Positions 23,287-31,335 of a stretch of DNA of 55,692 nucleotides are shown piece by piece. Source of the stretch: Planctomycetota bacterium (GTDB taxonomy: Bacteria > Planctomycetota > Phycisphaerae > Phycisphaerales > Phycisphaeraceae); NCBI GenBank assembly GCA_024279865.1, contig JAJRRC010000076.1:1-55692 (forward strand). Direction: 5' to 3'. Below the pieces are notes generated by a model. The model saw only the letters and a program-made list of their open reading frames with translations, searched no databases and was not told the DNA's origin. Position 1 is the first letter of the stretch; the number at the start of each line of letters is the position of its first letter. The translations under genes were made by a program, and so were the position numbers.

Positions 23287-23904
23287 ATGAGTAACAAGAA
23301 CCGAATTTTCGTACTAATGTTGGTGGCCGTCGCCATGTTTATCACTGGCTGTGGCTTGCTGCCGCAGGACGTGGACCAAGCCAAGGCCCAACTGCAAAGC
23401 ATTCGCCAGACCAGCCAACAGGTTGAGCGTGGCGTTGAAGATGCTCTAGCCAAGCGTGATGTTTTGGATCAGCTTATCCGTTCCCTGCCAGAGGGCAGCC
23501 TCAAAGAAAAAGCGGTCAACGCTTCGGAGAAACTATCTAAGTTTGCCATCGACGGACAAGTCTATTTAACCAAAGCCAATCAAGTGATGGTGGAGATTGA
23601 AAGTCGTACACAATCCGCAGGGAACTGGGGGGAAGCCGCAGGGGGCACGATCAGTGCCGTGGGCGGGTTCTTACCCCCGCCCTATGGCATGGTCGCATCC
23701 ATGGCAGGAACTTTAATCGCTGGATTCTTTGCCCATAAGAAGGGCAAGCGTACTGGTTTGGAGACGTTCGCAATAGCAACCGAGACGGTAAAAGATAGCG
23801 ATGGCAATATCAAAACGAAAAACCCTGATTCCAAACGGACGCTACGGCAATTGCTCGGCCCCGATGGTCTCGCTGCTCTTCATCGTGTTCAGTCGCGGGC
23901 ATAA
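23287..23904 (+). CDS. Phage lipoprotein, possible outer-membrane lysis partner
   Basis: The 205-residue protein has a lipoprotein signal: basic N-terminus, hydrophobic helix and lipobox ITGC with Cys22. A helical region of Gln/Arg/Glu-rich heptads (about 30-100) follows, then a Gly-rich hydrophobic segment around 120-150 (SMAGTLIAGFF) and a basic KKGKR. It is followed after 30 bases by a membrane-anchored coiled-coil protein. That pair resembles outer- and inner-membrane spanins, although this lipoprotein is longer than typical Rz1 proteins and has an extra hydrophobic segment. A host-interaction lipoprotein is the alternative. Confidence 0.6.
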   Translation: MSNKNRIFVLMLVAVAMFITGCGLLPQDVDQAKAQLQSIRQTSQQVERGVEDALAKRDVLDQLIRSLPEGSLKEKAVNASEKLSKFAIDGQVYLTKANQVMVEIESRTQSAGNWGEAAGGTISAVGGFLPPPYGMVASMAGTLIAGFFAHKKGKRTGLETFAIATETVKDSDGNIKTKNPDSKRTLRQLLGPDGLAALHRVQSRA

Positions 23905-23934
23905 GTTAATTACTCCAGCTTTTACGGGTGAAAA

Positions 23935-24246
23935 ATGAAACATGTTTCTCAAAACTGGCCTTCAATGTTGATGGCGGCTGTGTGTATATTCACGGTCATT
24001 GCGACGTTCGGGGCAGAGAGACAAACCACTCTTGATACCCAAGGGTCTGCCACTGCCAATCGCCGAAGCATTGACCGACTATCAACGGATGTCACCAGTC
24101 ACGATCAGCGAATTCAATCTATTGAAATTCAAGTTCAAAACGTGACCAGCAATGTGACGTCCATGCGGGACGAGATTCTCAAACGCATGGATGCTCACTT
24201 CTTGCACACAAACAATCGCATTGACCAACTAATGGAAAACCAATAA
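23935..24246 (+). CDS. Membrane-anchored coiled-coil protein (spanin- or holin-like)
   Basis: The 103-residue protein has one N-terminal hydrophobic helix (about 10-26, SMLMAAVCIFTVIATFGA) and then a continuous coiled coil to the end (RSIDRLSTDVTSHDQRIQSI and onward). This is the topology of inner-membrane spanins (Rz) and of some phage holin-associated proteins. It follows the lipoprotein gene and precedes tail tube A by three bases. If the pair acts in lysis, the cassette lies in an unusual place for a T7-like phage, whose Rz genes flank the terminase genes. Confidence 0.58.
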   Translation: MKHVSQNWPSMLMAAVCIFTVIATFGAERQTTLDTQGSATANRRSIDRLSTDVTSHDQRIQSIEIQVQNVTSNVTSMRDEILKRMDAHFLHTNNRIDQLMENQ

Positions 24247-24249
24247 ATA

Positions 24250-24819
24250 ATGGCAATCATTTACCCCGTCGAAGCAGTCAACCAGGTGCTCGAAGCTATC
24301 GGCCAACCACCTGTTTCTGATGCGGAAAAAGATACGCATCCGGATTCAATTGAGGCTGATGGGTTCCTGCTTCGGGCCGACAACAAGATTCAACGGCGTG
24401 GATGGCACTTCAATATGTTCTTCGATGTGGCACTGGCATTTGACGGCAATGGAAACATTGCAACAGGTGATATTCTGCGAATCATTGCAGTCAAGTATCC
24501 GTGGCGCGTGGCAATCCGCAATAGCAAACTCTACGACCTTGAAAACGAAACCATTGTCTTTACCGCAGAGCCAACTGTATCGGCCGTTCGCAAACTGACG
24601 TGGTTTGATCTGCCTTGGTCGCTCCAGCAGTACATCATCACCGATGCGGCCGTCACATATCAGCGGTATAAGCGAACTGACCAAGTGGATGATGCCGTTC
24701 TACGGGACAACCTTGCCCAGGCTAAATTGCAGGCCGTCCGAGATGACGAAGACCTGCGACAAACCAACCTCCTACAAACTGACGAACACCTTCGATTGAA
24801 AGGCTGGCCCTACCGATGA
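24250..24819 (+). CDS. Tail tubular protein A, T7 gp11-like
   Basis: The 189-residue protein starts MAIIYPVEAVNQVLEAIGQP, has the family segment DNKIQRRGWHFNMFFDVAL and a helical C-terminus with DEHLRLKGWPYR. Length and these signatures match T7 gp11 (196 residues), which forms the adaptor ring between portal and nozzle. Its stop overlaps the start of the RCC1-repeat gene, so the latter is cotranslated with tail genes. Confidence 0.9.
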   Translation: MAIIYPVEAVNQVLEAIGQPPVSDAEKDTHPDSIEADGFLLRADNKIQRRGWHFNMFFDVALAFDGNGNIATGDILRIIAVKYPWRVAIRNSKLYDLENETIVFTAEPTVSAVRKLTWFDLPWSLQQYIITDAAVTYQRYKRTDQVDDAVLRDNLAQAKLQAVRDDEDLRQTNLLQTDEHLRLKGWPYR

Positions 24820-26312
24820 GTAAGATATCCGATCTTGTATCTGCAACAGCACTGGTGGCGAACGATCTATTGGCCGTGGTCAATCAGAGTGTAACTCGAA
24901 AGATTACTGTTCAGCAGATCCTCGACATGGTGACCATCCCAGCCGTCACCCGAACCGACGAGAAAACCATTACGTCTTTGATCGAGCGATCAGGATCAGG
25001 CACCTTGACCAATGTCTATGTCAACAAGGCAGGGCAGGTATTGGCCACAGGTGATGGTGCAAGCTATGCCAACGGCTCAGGCGTCAGCGCAGACTATACA
25101 GACGGCACCGTCCTTGTTCCTATCAAAAAAGCCGACGGGAGCTACCCAAATGTCGTCAAGGTTTTTGCAGGCACATACCGAAGCTTTTATGCTTTGGACG
25201 ATGTGGGCAATGTCTACTCGTGGGGCCTCAATAGTCAAGGACAGCTCGGACATGGCGACGCGGCAAACCGTCTTGTGGGCGAGCGGATTGAATTCTTTGT
25301 AAATCAGGGATTGACAATCACTGATGTTGTTTGCCCTATTTATACAGGTGGAGCCAGATACAATGCTTTCTTTCTCACGTCCGATGGCAAGCTTTATGCC
25401 GCGGGACACAACAGTAATGGGCAATTGGGTGATGGGTCTACCACGCAAAAAGAGACCCCTGTTAGATGTGGCACATTGACGGGCATCTCCAATGTCTATG
25501 TGGGTGGCTCAAACGCTCCTTTTGCATTTGCCATAAACGCAACCGGTGACTTGTGGAGTTGGGGTTACAATGGACAAGGCCAACTGGGCCTTGGTGACAT
25601 TGTGCAAAAAACAAGCCCGGTTCAAGTGTCCAGCATCACTGATGTTAAGGAAGTCATCGCACTGTCTGGATTGAGCGCGACAATCAATAGGGGCAGCACT
25701 CTTATTCGGCTGGGAAACGGAACAGTCCACGCAACAGGCAACAACGCCTTCGGCCAGCTTGGGCAAGGCAACACGACACAAGTGACAAGTTTTACGCAGA
25801 TTTCTGCCCTAGGAACCGACGTCACCAAGATCGAGGGCGCTGGTGGTTATAACATCAGCTTTTACGCGATCACCACGGCTGGGCTGGTTTATGCGTGGGG
25901 AGAAAACAGCCAAGGACAACTTGGGTTTGGAGATACCACATCAAGAAACACACCTATTCAAGTGACAGCCGGGATCAGCGGCACTGTAACCGACGTGATT
26001 GGATGCCGGGCAAACGTCAATCCATCCGTCATCGTACTCGCGGGTGGACGTTACTACGCAGTTGGTGACAACGGCAAAGGCCAAACCGGCACGGGCGACT
26101 TGACCGCAGACCTGAACACCTTCGCACCAATCCTTTCTCTTATTGGTACAGTCATCGATGTCAAGTGGTATGGGTTGAACGCAGACGCCTGCGCTATGTT
26201 TCTACTCTCGTCCGGCCGCGTCCTGATCGCCGGGTCCAACAGCAATGGCATGCTTGGCGTTGGACATACCACCGCGTCACACTCATACACGCCCATTGAG
26301 GTCCGAATTTAA
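24816..26312 (+). CDS. RCC1-repeat beta-propeller protein, candidate receptor-binding protein
   Basis: The N-terminal ~40 residues of this 498-residue protein (KISDLVSATALVANDLLAVV, then TRKITVQQIL) are the virion-anchoring type found at the start of many tail fibres and spikes. The rest holds seven clear RCC1 repeats, each with a core such as VYSWGLNSQGQLGHGD, LYAAGHNSNGQLGDG, LWSWGYNGQGQLGLG or VYAWGENSQGQLGFG, plus a weaker first unit. This predicts a seven-bladed propeller. The gene overlaps tail tube A and lies three bases before tail tube B, an insertion absent from T7. Binding of a host surface ligand is inferred from architecture. Confidence 0.82.
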   Translation: MSKISDLVSATALVANDLLAVVNQSVTRKITVQQILDMVTIPAVTRTDEKTITSLIERSGSGTLTNVYVNKAGQVLATGDGASYANGSGVSADYTDGTVLVPIKKADGSYPNVVKVFAGTYRSFYALDDVGNVYSWGLNSQGQLGHGDAANRLVGERIEFFVNQGLTITDVVCPIYTGGARYNAFFLTSDGKLYAAGHNSNGQLGDGSTTQKETPVRCGTLTGISNVYVGGSNAPFAFAINATGDLWSWGYNGQGQLGLGDIVQKTSPVQVSSITDVKEVIALSGLSATINRGSTLIRLGNGTVHATGNNAFGQLGQGNTTQVTSFTQISALGTDVTKIEGAGGYNISFYAITTAGLVYAWGENSQGQLGFGDTTSRNTPIQVTAGISGTVTDVIGCRANVNPSVIVLAGGRYYAVGDNGKGQTGTGDLTADLNTFAPILSLIGTVIDVKWYGLNADACAMFLLSSGRVLIAGSNSNGMLGVGHTTASHSYTPIEVRI

Positions 26313-26314
26313 TC

Positions 26315-28186
26315 ATGGGCGAAGTCTTTCACATTCGCGCCTCACTTCCGCATGGCGGGATTAGCAAACAGCCCCCACATGTGCGATTCCCAAACCAAGT
26401 CGAAGACGCTTTGAATGTCGACTTCGACATCGTCAATGGCCTGCGAACCCGCAACGGCACGCAATGGCTCGCTCGCGTGAATGGCTTAACGCCAGACTAC
26501 AGCTACCGGCTGCACACGATCTTTCGCGACAACAACGAACGCTACTTGGTGGTGCATGGCGGCGGCCAGATCAAAGTCTTTGATATCGAGGGTGCCGAAG
26601 CGACGGTCACCATGGATCAAGACGCAGCGGACTACCTGTCAAAAGACATCCATCCAGACGCACACGAAAGCATGATCTCAATCGCAGACTACACACTGGT
26701 TTGTAATACCAGGACAAACACCCGCTTTGACGGATCGGCCCCGGACCCTTTGACCATGCCGGTAAAGATGGTTCGGACAGCAATCAAAACAACGAATCAG
26801 CCAGCTGCGTTTCATATCAGCACAATCGCGTGGAACAAACGCCTCAGCGGAAACACGCTTACCAACAAGCCGCCCACCATTGTTTCAAAGGGATACCCGA
26901 TTACCGACATGGCCTATCACCGCAGCCGACTGGTGCTTGCTGGTGACGAGTACTTGGCATTCAGCCAAGTGAATGACTTGTTTAATTTCTTTATCGAAGA
27001 CGCTCAAAACATTGTGGACTCCGACCCCATCGATGCCGCACTCGGTACCACTCAAGTGACCTTGATTGACCATGTCGTGGATTTCAATAAATCGTTGTCC
27101 ATCTTCACAGGGTCGGGGAGGCAGTTTGAACTTAATGCGCCCGAGGCATTAACCCACGCCAATGCAACGATCACGCCTTCGACGAACTATCAAGCCTTGC
27201 CTGTCAGGCCAGTTGGCCTTGGCACGTCGCTCTATTTCTTTGGCAAGGGCGAGCAATACGCAACGCTCTATGAGTATTTCTACGACGACAGCCGTGTCAG
27301 CAATCAGGCCGCCGACGTGTCGATTCATATTGCGGGCATGCTGCCACACCAGGGGCGAAGTTTGACCGGATCGGTCAACGACCGTCGCCTGTGGGCCGCC
27401 CAGTCAAGCACACCCGCTGGCGTGTTGGACTTTGACGACGAAAGCGGTACGCCGATCCAGCTTGACGAAGCGACGCGGGGAACCAAAGAGCTATTGGTCT
27501 ACACCTTTTACTGGGACGGCGAAAAGAAACAGCAGTCCGCATGGACCAAGTATCAGTTGCCAAGCAATGTCATAATCGAAGACATTGCCACCATCGGCAA
27601 CAAGTTATACCTGCTCATACAAGATGACCAGGGGTGGGCGTTGGAAGTCTCCCCCATTCAACCCGACGAAGACTGGCTCCTTGATCGCAAGGTGCAAGTG
27701 ACCGGCGTGTTCGGCGGGGCTGACACCGTATTCACTTTGCCATACACCGGGGCAGACGCGTCCGTCTTAGCCGACGGAACCGCTTTGGCTGTTACGCCAT
27801 CAGGACAAACACTGGCCGTTACAGGCGACTACTCAGGCCAGCCTGTGACGTGTGGGGTTCGAGTCAACTGGCAAGCGGAACTAACTGAACCGATCCATCG
27901 AGATACCAACGGACAGCCTGACTTGTTTGGTACGGTTCAAACTCGGAAGGTTGTCGCGACGACCAAGAGCGGCGGGCCAGTACCGGGCGGGAAAATCGAA
28001 CTACAACTCGTCATGGGCGGCCGCGACAGCAAAAACTATCCGTCACCCATTGGCGACGTGTTGTGCCAGGCGATCAATGGCCATGCGGATTTGGTGACGT
28101 TAAAGCTGGCATCCCAAACCAACAGTTCGCACTTCCCCGTCATCATCACCGGCATTGATCTTGAGTGTGAATTTAACCGTCGATAG
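26315..28186 (+). CDS. Tail tubular protein B, T7 gp12-like nozzle
   Basis: The 623-residue protein has the conserved N-terminus of the family (LPHGGISKQPPHVRFPNQVE, then LNVDFDIVNGLRTRNGTQWL) and mid-region signatures such as AYHRSRLVLAGDEYLAFSQV. It is shorter than T7 gp12 (794 residues), but the order with tail tube A and the internal virion proteins supports it. It forms the hexameric nozzle at the tail tip. It is separated from tail tube A by the RCC1 gene. Confidence 0.88.
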   Translation: MGEVFHIRASLPHGGISKQPPHVRFPNQVEDALNVDFDIVNGLRTRNGTQWLARVNGLTPDYSYRLHTIFRDNNERYLVVHGGGQIKVFDIEGAEATVTMDQDAADYLSKDIHPDAHESMISIADYTLVCNTRTNTRFDGSAPDPLTMPVKMVRTAIKTTNQPAAFHISTIAWNKRLSGNTLTNKPPTIVSKGYPITDMAYHRSRLVLAGDEYLAFSQVNDLFNFFIEDAQNIVDSDPIDAALGTTQVTLIDHVVDFNKSLSIFTGSGRQFELNAPEALTHANATITPSTNYQALPVRPVGLGTSLYFFGKGEQYATLYEYFYDDSRVSNQAADVSIHIAGMLPHQGRSLTGSVNDRRLWAAQSSTPAGVLDFDDESGTPIQLDEATRGTKELLVYTFYWDGEKKQQSAWTKYQLPSNVIIEDIATIGNKLYLLIQDDQGWALEVSPIQPDEDWLLDRKVQVTGVFGGADTVFTLPYTGADASVLADGTALAVTPSGQTLAVTGDYSGQPVTCGVRVNWQAELTEPIHRDTNGQPDLFGTVQTRKVVATTKSGGPVPGGKIELQLVMGGRDSKNYPSPIGDVLCQAINGHADLVTLKLASQTNSSHFPVIITGIDLECEFNRR

Positions 28187-28198
28187 GAGATTTGTTTT

Positions 28199-28702
28199 AT
28201 GGATCCTGTAACTCTTGGCGTTCTTGCTGTCGGGCTGGCCGCCGCAGGAGCGGGCACCAGCGTGATGGCTGCTCGTAGCCAGAACAAAGCCATTGAGCAA
28301 CAAATGGACGCACAGGCAAAGGCCGCAGGCATCCAGCAGCAACAACTCACACAGCAAGCGGCCGTCGAACAAACCCAGCGAGAACGCGAAGCCGATGCAA
28401 TCCGTGGACGTATCCGTGTCGCCAATGCCGAATCAGGTTTTGGTACAGGAGGCGGCACGTTCGGGGCGCTGATGCAACAAGCCGACTTCGACGAAGCGTT
28501 TAACCTTCAGATCCTCGACAACAATCTAAGCAACAACCTCGCGGCCGTAAAGACGGGTGCCGACGCCAATCTAGCGAGCCTTGAAAGCAAGACGCAAAAC
28601 GTCCTCTTACAAGGCATTACCGGTGCCATCGGCGGGGCATCGACCGGCCTGTCCCTCGGCCAAGGAATCAATAACATTATGAAACCCAAGGCAATAGAAT
28701 AA
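28199..28702 (+). CDS. Internal virion protein, T7 gp14-like
   Basis: The 167-residue protein has an Ala/Gly-rich hydrophobic N-terminus (LGVLAVGLAAAGAGTSVMAA), a Gln-rich helix (about 30-70), the segment RIRVANAESGFGTGGGTFGA and a helical hydrophobic tail. Length and pattern are those of T7 gp14 (196 residues), which is ejected first and forms a pore in the outer membrane. The stop overlaps the next start by one base (TAATG at 28700-28704). Confidence 0.8.
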   Translation: MDPVTLGVLAVGLAAAGAGTSVMAARSQNKAIEQQMDAQAKAAGIQQQQLTQQAAVEQTQREREADAIRGRIRVANAESGFGTGGGTFGALMQQADFDEAFNLQILDNNLSNNLAAVKTGADANLASLESKTQNVLLQGITGAIGGASTGLSLGQGINNIMKPKAIE

Positions 28703-31335
28703 TGACACAAATCAATCGCCCCATCCCCATTCCCCGACAGGGAATCGTCACTCGACCCAATGCGCCGGGCGTAACTCCCCAAATCCCAAGCGTCAAAGGG
28801 GTTCGCATCGCGCGTGAGTTTCAACAGATGCTTGGAGGCGTTGCGAACTTGGCACAGGGCATCGGCCAAGTGGCCAAGGAACACCGACAAGAAGTCGAGG
28901 TCCTGGAGTTTGGGCACGGGACCAAAGAGGGGATTGCTTTTGTGCCAGGAATTTCAGGCAAACTTGAAGATGGTTCTATTGCAATTGGACCTGATGAAGA
29001 TACTCAAGGATTTGTCCAAAGAATCATGGATGCCGAAACACAAAAAATGTCTCCTGCGTTTCGTCGCGGATTCGAGGGCCGAGTCTTCGGCAAGTTCATG
29101 GGGTTGATCGAACGAAAACAAGCGACTGCCAAAGACCAACAGGACAAGAATCAGTTCGAGCACACACAGAATGCAGCGGTTGGGACTCGGGATCTTGACG
29201 ATTTGCAAAGCTTGATTGATTCATCCAGAAAACTATTCCCAGATTGGACCGAGAACCAACATTACTCGACGCTTTTACGGGCTGGACAAGACGCTGCAAA
29301 AGCTGGTGATATTGAAAAACTGGCAACACTGCAAGAGGTTTTAGGCGACAGGTTCCTCGCCCAACAAAAAGACTGGGAGCGAGCTGCAACGCAGGCCAAT
29401 AGGATAAGAAAAAACGCACGGATTAGCGACAAGAACCGGATAATCTCGAACATGATCCACGGTGGGAGTGAAGACGATCTTGTCAAAGAAAAAATAGAGG
29501 AATTCAAAAGTGATGTTCCTGACGACGTGCCCGGTGTTTGGAATGCCATGCTCTCAAAACGCCAACAAGAGAGATTACAAAACCAACAAGAAGCGAATTT
29601 TAAAAACCTGCAACTGGAAATCGACAATCGAAATTCTGGATACGACGAACAACCACGGCCCTTGACTTCGATTCAAATGCAAATTGCAGAATCTCGCAAC
29701 TTGCCTGAATCCGATCCAAGACACCTCACGCACGAGCAGGCGAAAAAAACGCAAAGAGATCTGGGTGTAAAGGTTGAAAAAAGCATCTCCAACGAAAAAC
29801 TTCAAAGACGAAAAGCAGGCGACCCGACCGTGAGATCAATGACACAGGCTGATGCTCCGGCAATTCTGGCAGATATGGCCAAGCCGTTCGCATACAACAT
29901 ACAAACTGGCCAAGACGGAAATCCCGTGGCAACACCACTCTATGATCCAAAAACCGGACGATTTGCAAACAAAAAGTTTGCTGCGGCATACTTTGAAAAA
30001 ATTGGCATCATCCCAAATAAGAGCATTGACCAAATAGCCACCGACGCAACGTCAAATAATCGAGATGACGTTCTGGACGCAGCATTGACTTATCGAGAAT
30101 TTAAGTTTAGAGCAGATACCGCTCTCGCAAAATCAAAAAACCTGTCTGGGTTGGCATTAACCAGAATGGAATTCGTCATCTCAAAGATAAACCAGTCTGG
30201 CGTTTCCCCCGAATTCAAAAACGGCGAAGCCAATCCGCTTTATCTTGAAGTCACAAACAAGGCTGTAGACGAAGCCATGAAAATCACAGGCGACCCGATG
30301 GAGGGTGTCGTGGTAACTGATGTCTTGATGAGGATGACGGGCGCAACAAACTATTCAGACGCGACAACTGTTTTTTCCGAATTAATCAAAAAAGTAGTGC
30401 CTGTGTACTTACGAGAACGACCAAGATCTTTTTGGTTTGGCGCAGATATCGAGGTTCAATACCCATTCAAGTACAGGCAAAAAATTGAAAAACTGGCGGC
30501 AAAATACTACACCATATTGACGAACCAATCTGGCGGACAAGGCAACCCAATCGAAGAATCATTCAAAATGGCCATTGGTGAACTTGACTCAGATTACACC
30601 AATTTTGTCATGAACGGCATCCGATATGTTCTTGAATGGGGCGGGGCTTCACGAGACAATCCAGCGAACAAAGAAACAGCCGCCAACCTCAAAGAATGGT
30701 TTAGGTTTGACGTCAATCTTGAATCAAGGGATGGCCATTCATCTTTCAATAAATTTGTAAATACTTTGGTTGACCCAGAGATTGAAGATTTACCCGACAC
30801 TTCCCGCGGCCTTTACATTGAAGATTACGAGCCATTCACTTCGCCAGACAGCCAGTTATACCAATTCAGGCACAAGGAAACGGGGATACTGCTTACCTTT
30901 AAAGATGGAACTCCTGCCACCTATCTTCCACCAAGCAAACAGGAAGACTCACTGTACGCACAGAAACAACGCCTAAAAGAAAATCAAGATATCAATGATG
31001 GGTTTCTCCGGCAAAACAAAGCTGATTTGATGGAACAAATGCAGTGGGCTATGGACCAGAAACGACGGCGAGATTCCGGCCTGAGGTATGACATGTCATT
31101 CAAAATGATCGAAGACCAACTCACGCCAGCTAACTATGCGTGGTATCGAAAAGAGTTGTTGAATAAATACGTCGATGAAAAAAGGCCTGATTTGGTACAG
31201 GTCATGCTTCGACAGTTTCACGATATTGAAATCCCTAAAGGAACCAAACCAGAGATACCAAACGTCAACAAAGATAAATGGGTTAGAGCTATGGAGTTTG
31301 TCGAATTTATTGATCCAAGGAGCCCCCGCCGATGA
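28702..31335 (+). CDS. Internal virion protein, T7 gp15-like
   Basis: The 877-residue, mainly helical and charged protein begins MTQINRPIPIPRQGIVTRPN, a proline-rich start common to this class. Size is near T7 gp15 (747 residues), and it stands between the gp14- and gp16-like genes. In T7, gp15 and gp16 form the ejected tube that carries DNA over the periplasm. No enzymatic motif is seen. The central part is more AT-rich than the flanking tail genes. Confidence 0.8.
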   Translation: MTQINRPIPIPRQGIVTRPNAPGVTPQIPSVKGVRIAREFQQMLGGVANLAQGIGQVAKEHRQEVEVLEFGHGTKEGIAFVPGISGKLEDGSIAIGPDEDTQGFVQRIMDAETQKMSPAFRRGFEGRVFGKFMGLIERKQATAKDQQDKNQFEHTQNAAVGTRDLDDLQSLIDSSRKLFPDWTENQHYSTLLRAGQDAAKAGDIEKLATLQEVLGDRFLAQQKDWERAATQANRIRKNARISDKNRIISNMIHGGSEDDLVKEKIEEFKSDVPDDVPGVWNAMLSKRQQERLQNQQEANFKNLQLEIDNRNSGYDEQPRPLTSIQMQIAESRNLPESDPRHLTHEQAKKTQRDLGVKVEKSISNEKLQRRKAGDPTVRSMTQADAPAILADMAKPFAYNIQTGQDGNPVATPLYDPKTGRFANKKFAAAYFEKIGIIPNKSIDQIATDATSNNRDDVLDAALTYREFKFRADTALAKSKNLSGLALTRMEFVISKINQSGVSPEFKNGEANPLYLEVTNKAVDEAMKITGDPMEGVVVTDVLMRMTGATNYSDATTVFSELIKKVVPVYLRERPRSFWFGADIEVQYPFKYRQKIEKLAAKYYTILTNQSGGQGNPIEESFKMAIGELDSDYTNFVMNGIRYVLEWGGASRDNPANKETAANLKEWFRFDVNLESRDGHSSFNKFVNTLVDPEIEDLPDTSRGLYIEDYEPFTSPDSQLYQFRHKETGILLTFKDGTPATYLPPSKQEDSLYAQKQRLKENQDINDGFLRQNKADLMEQMQWAMDQKRRRDSGLRYDMSFKMIEDQLTPANYAWYRKELLNKYVDEKRPDLVQVMLRQFHDIEIPKGTKPEIPNVNKDKWVRAMEFVEFIDPRSPRR

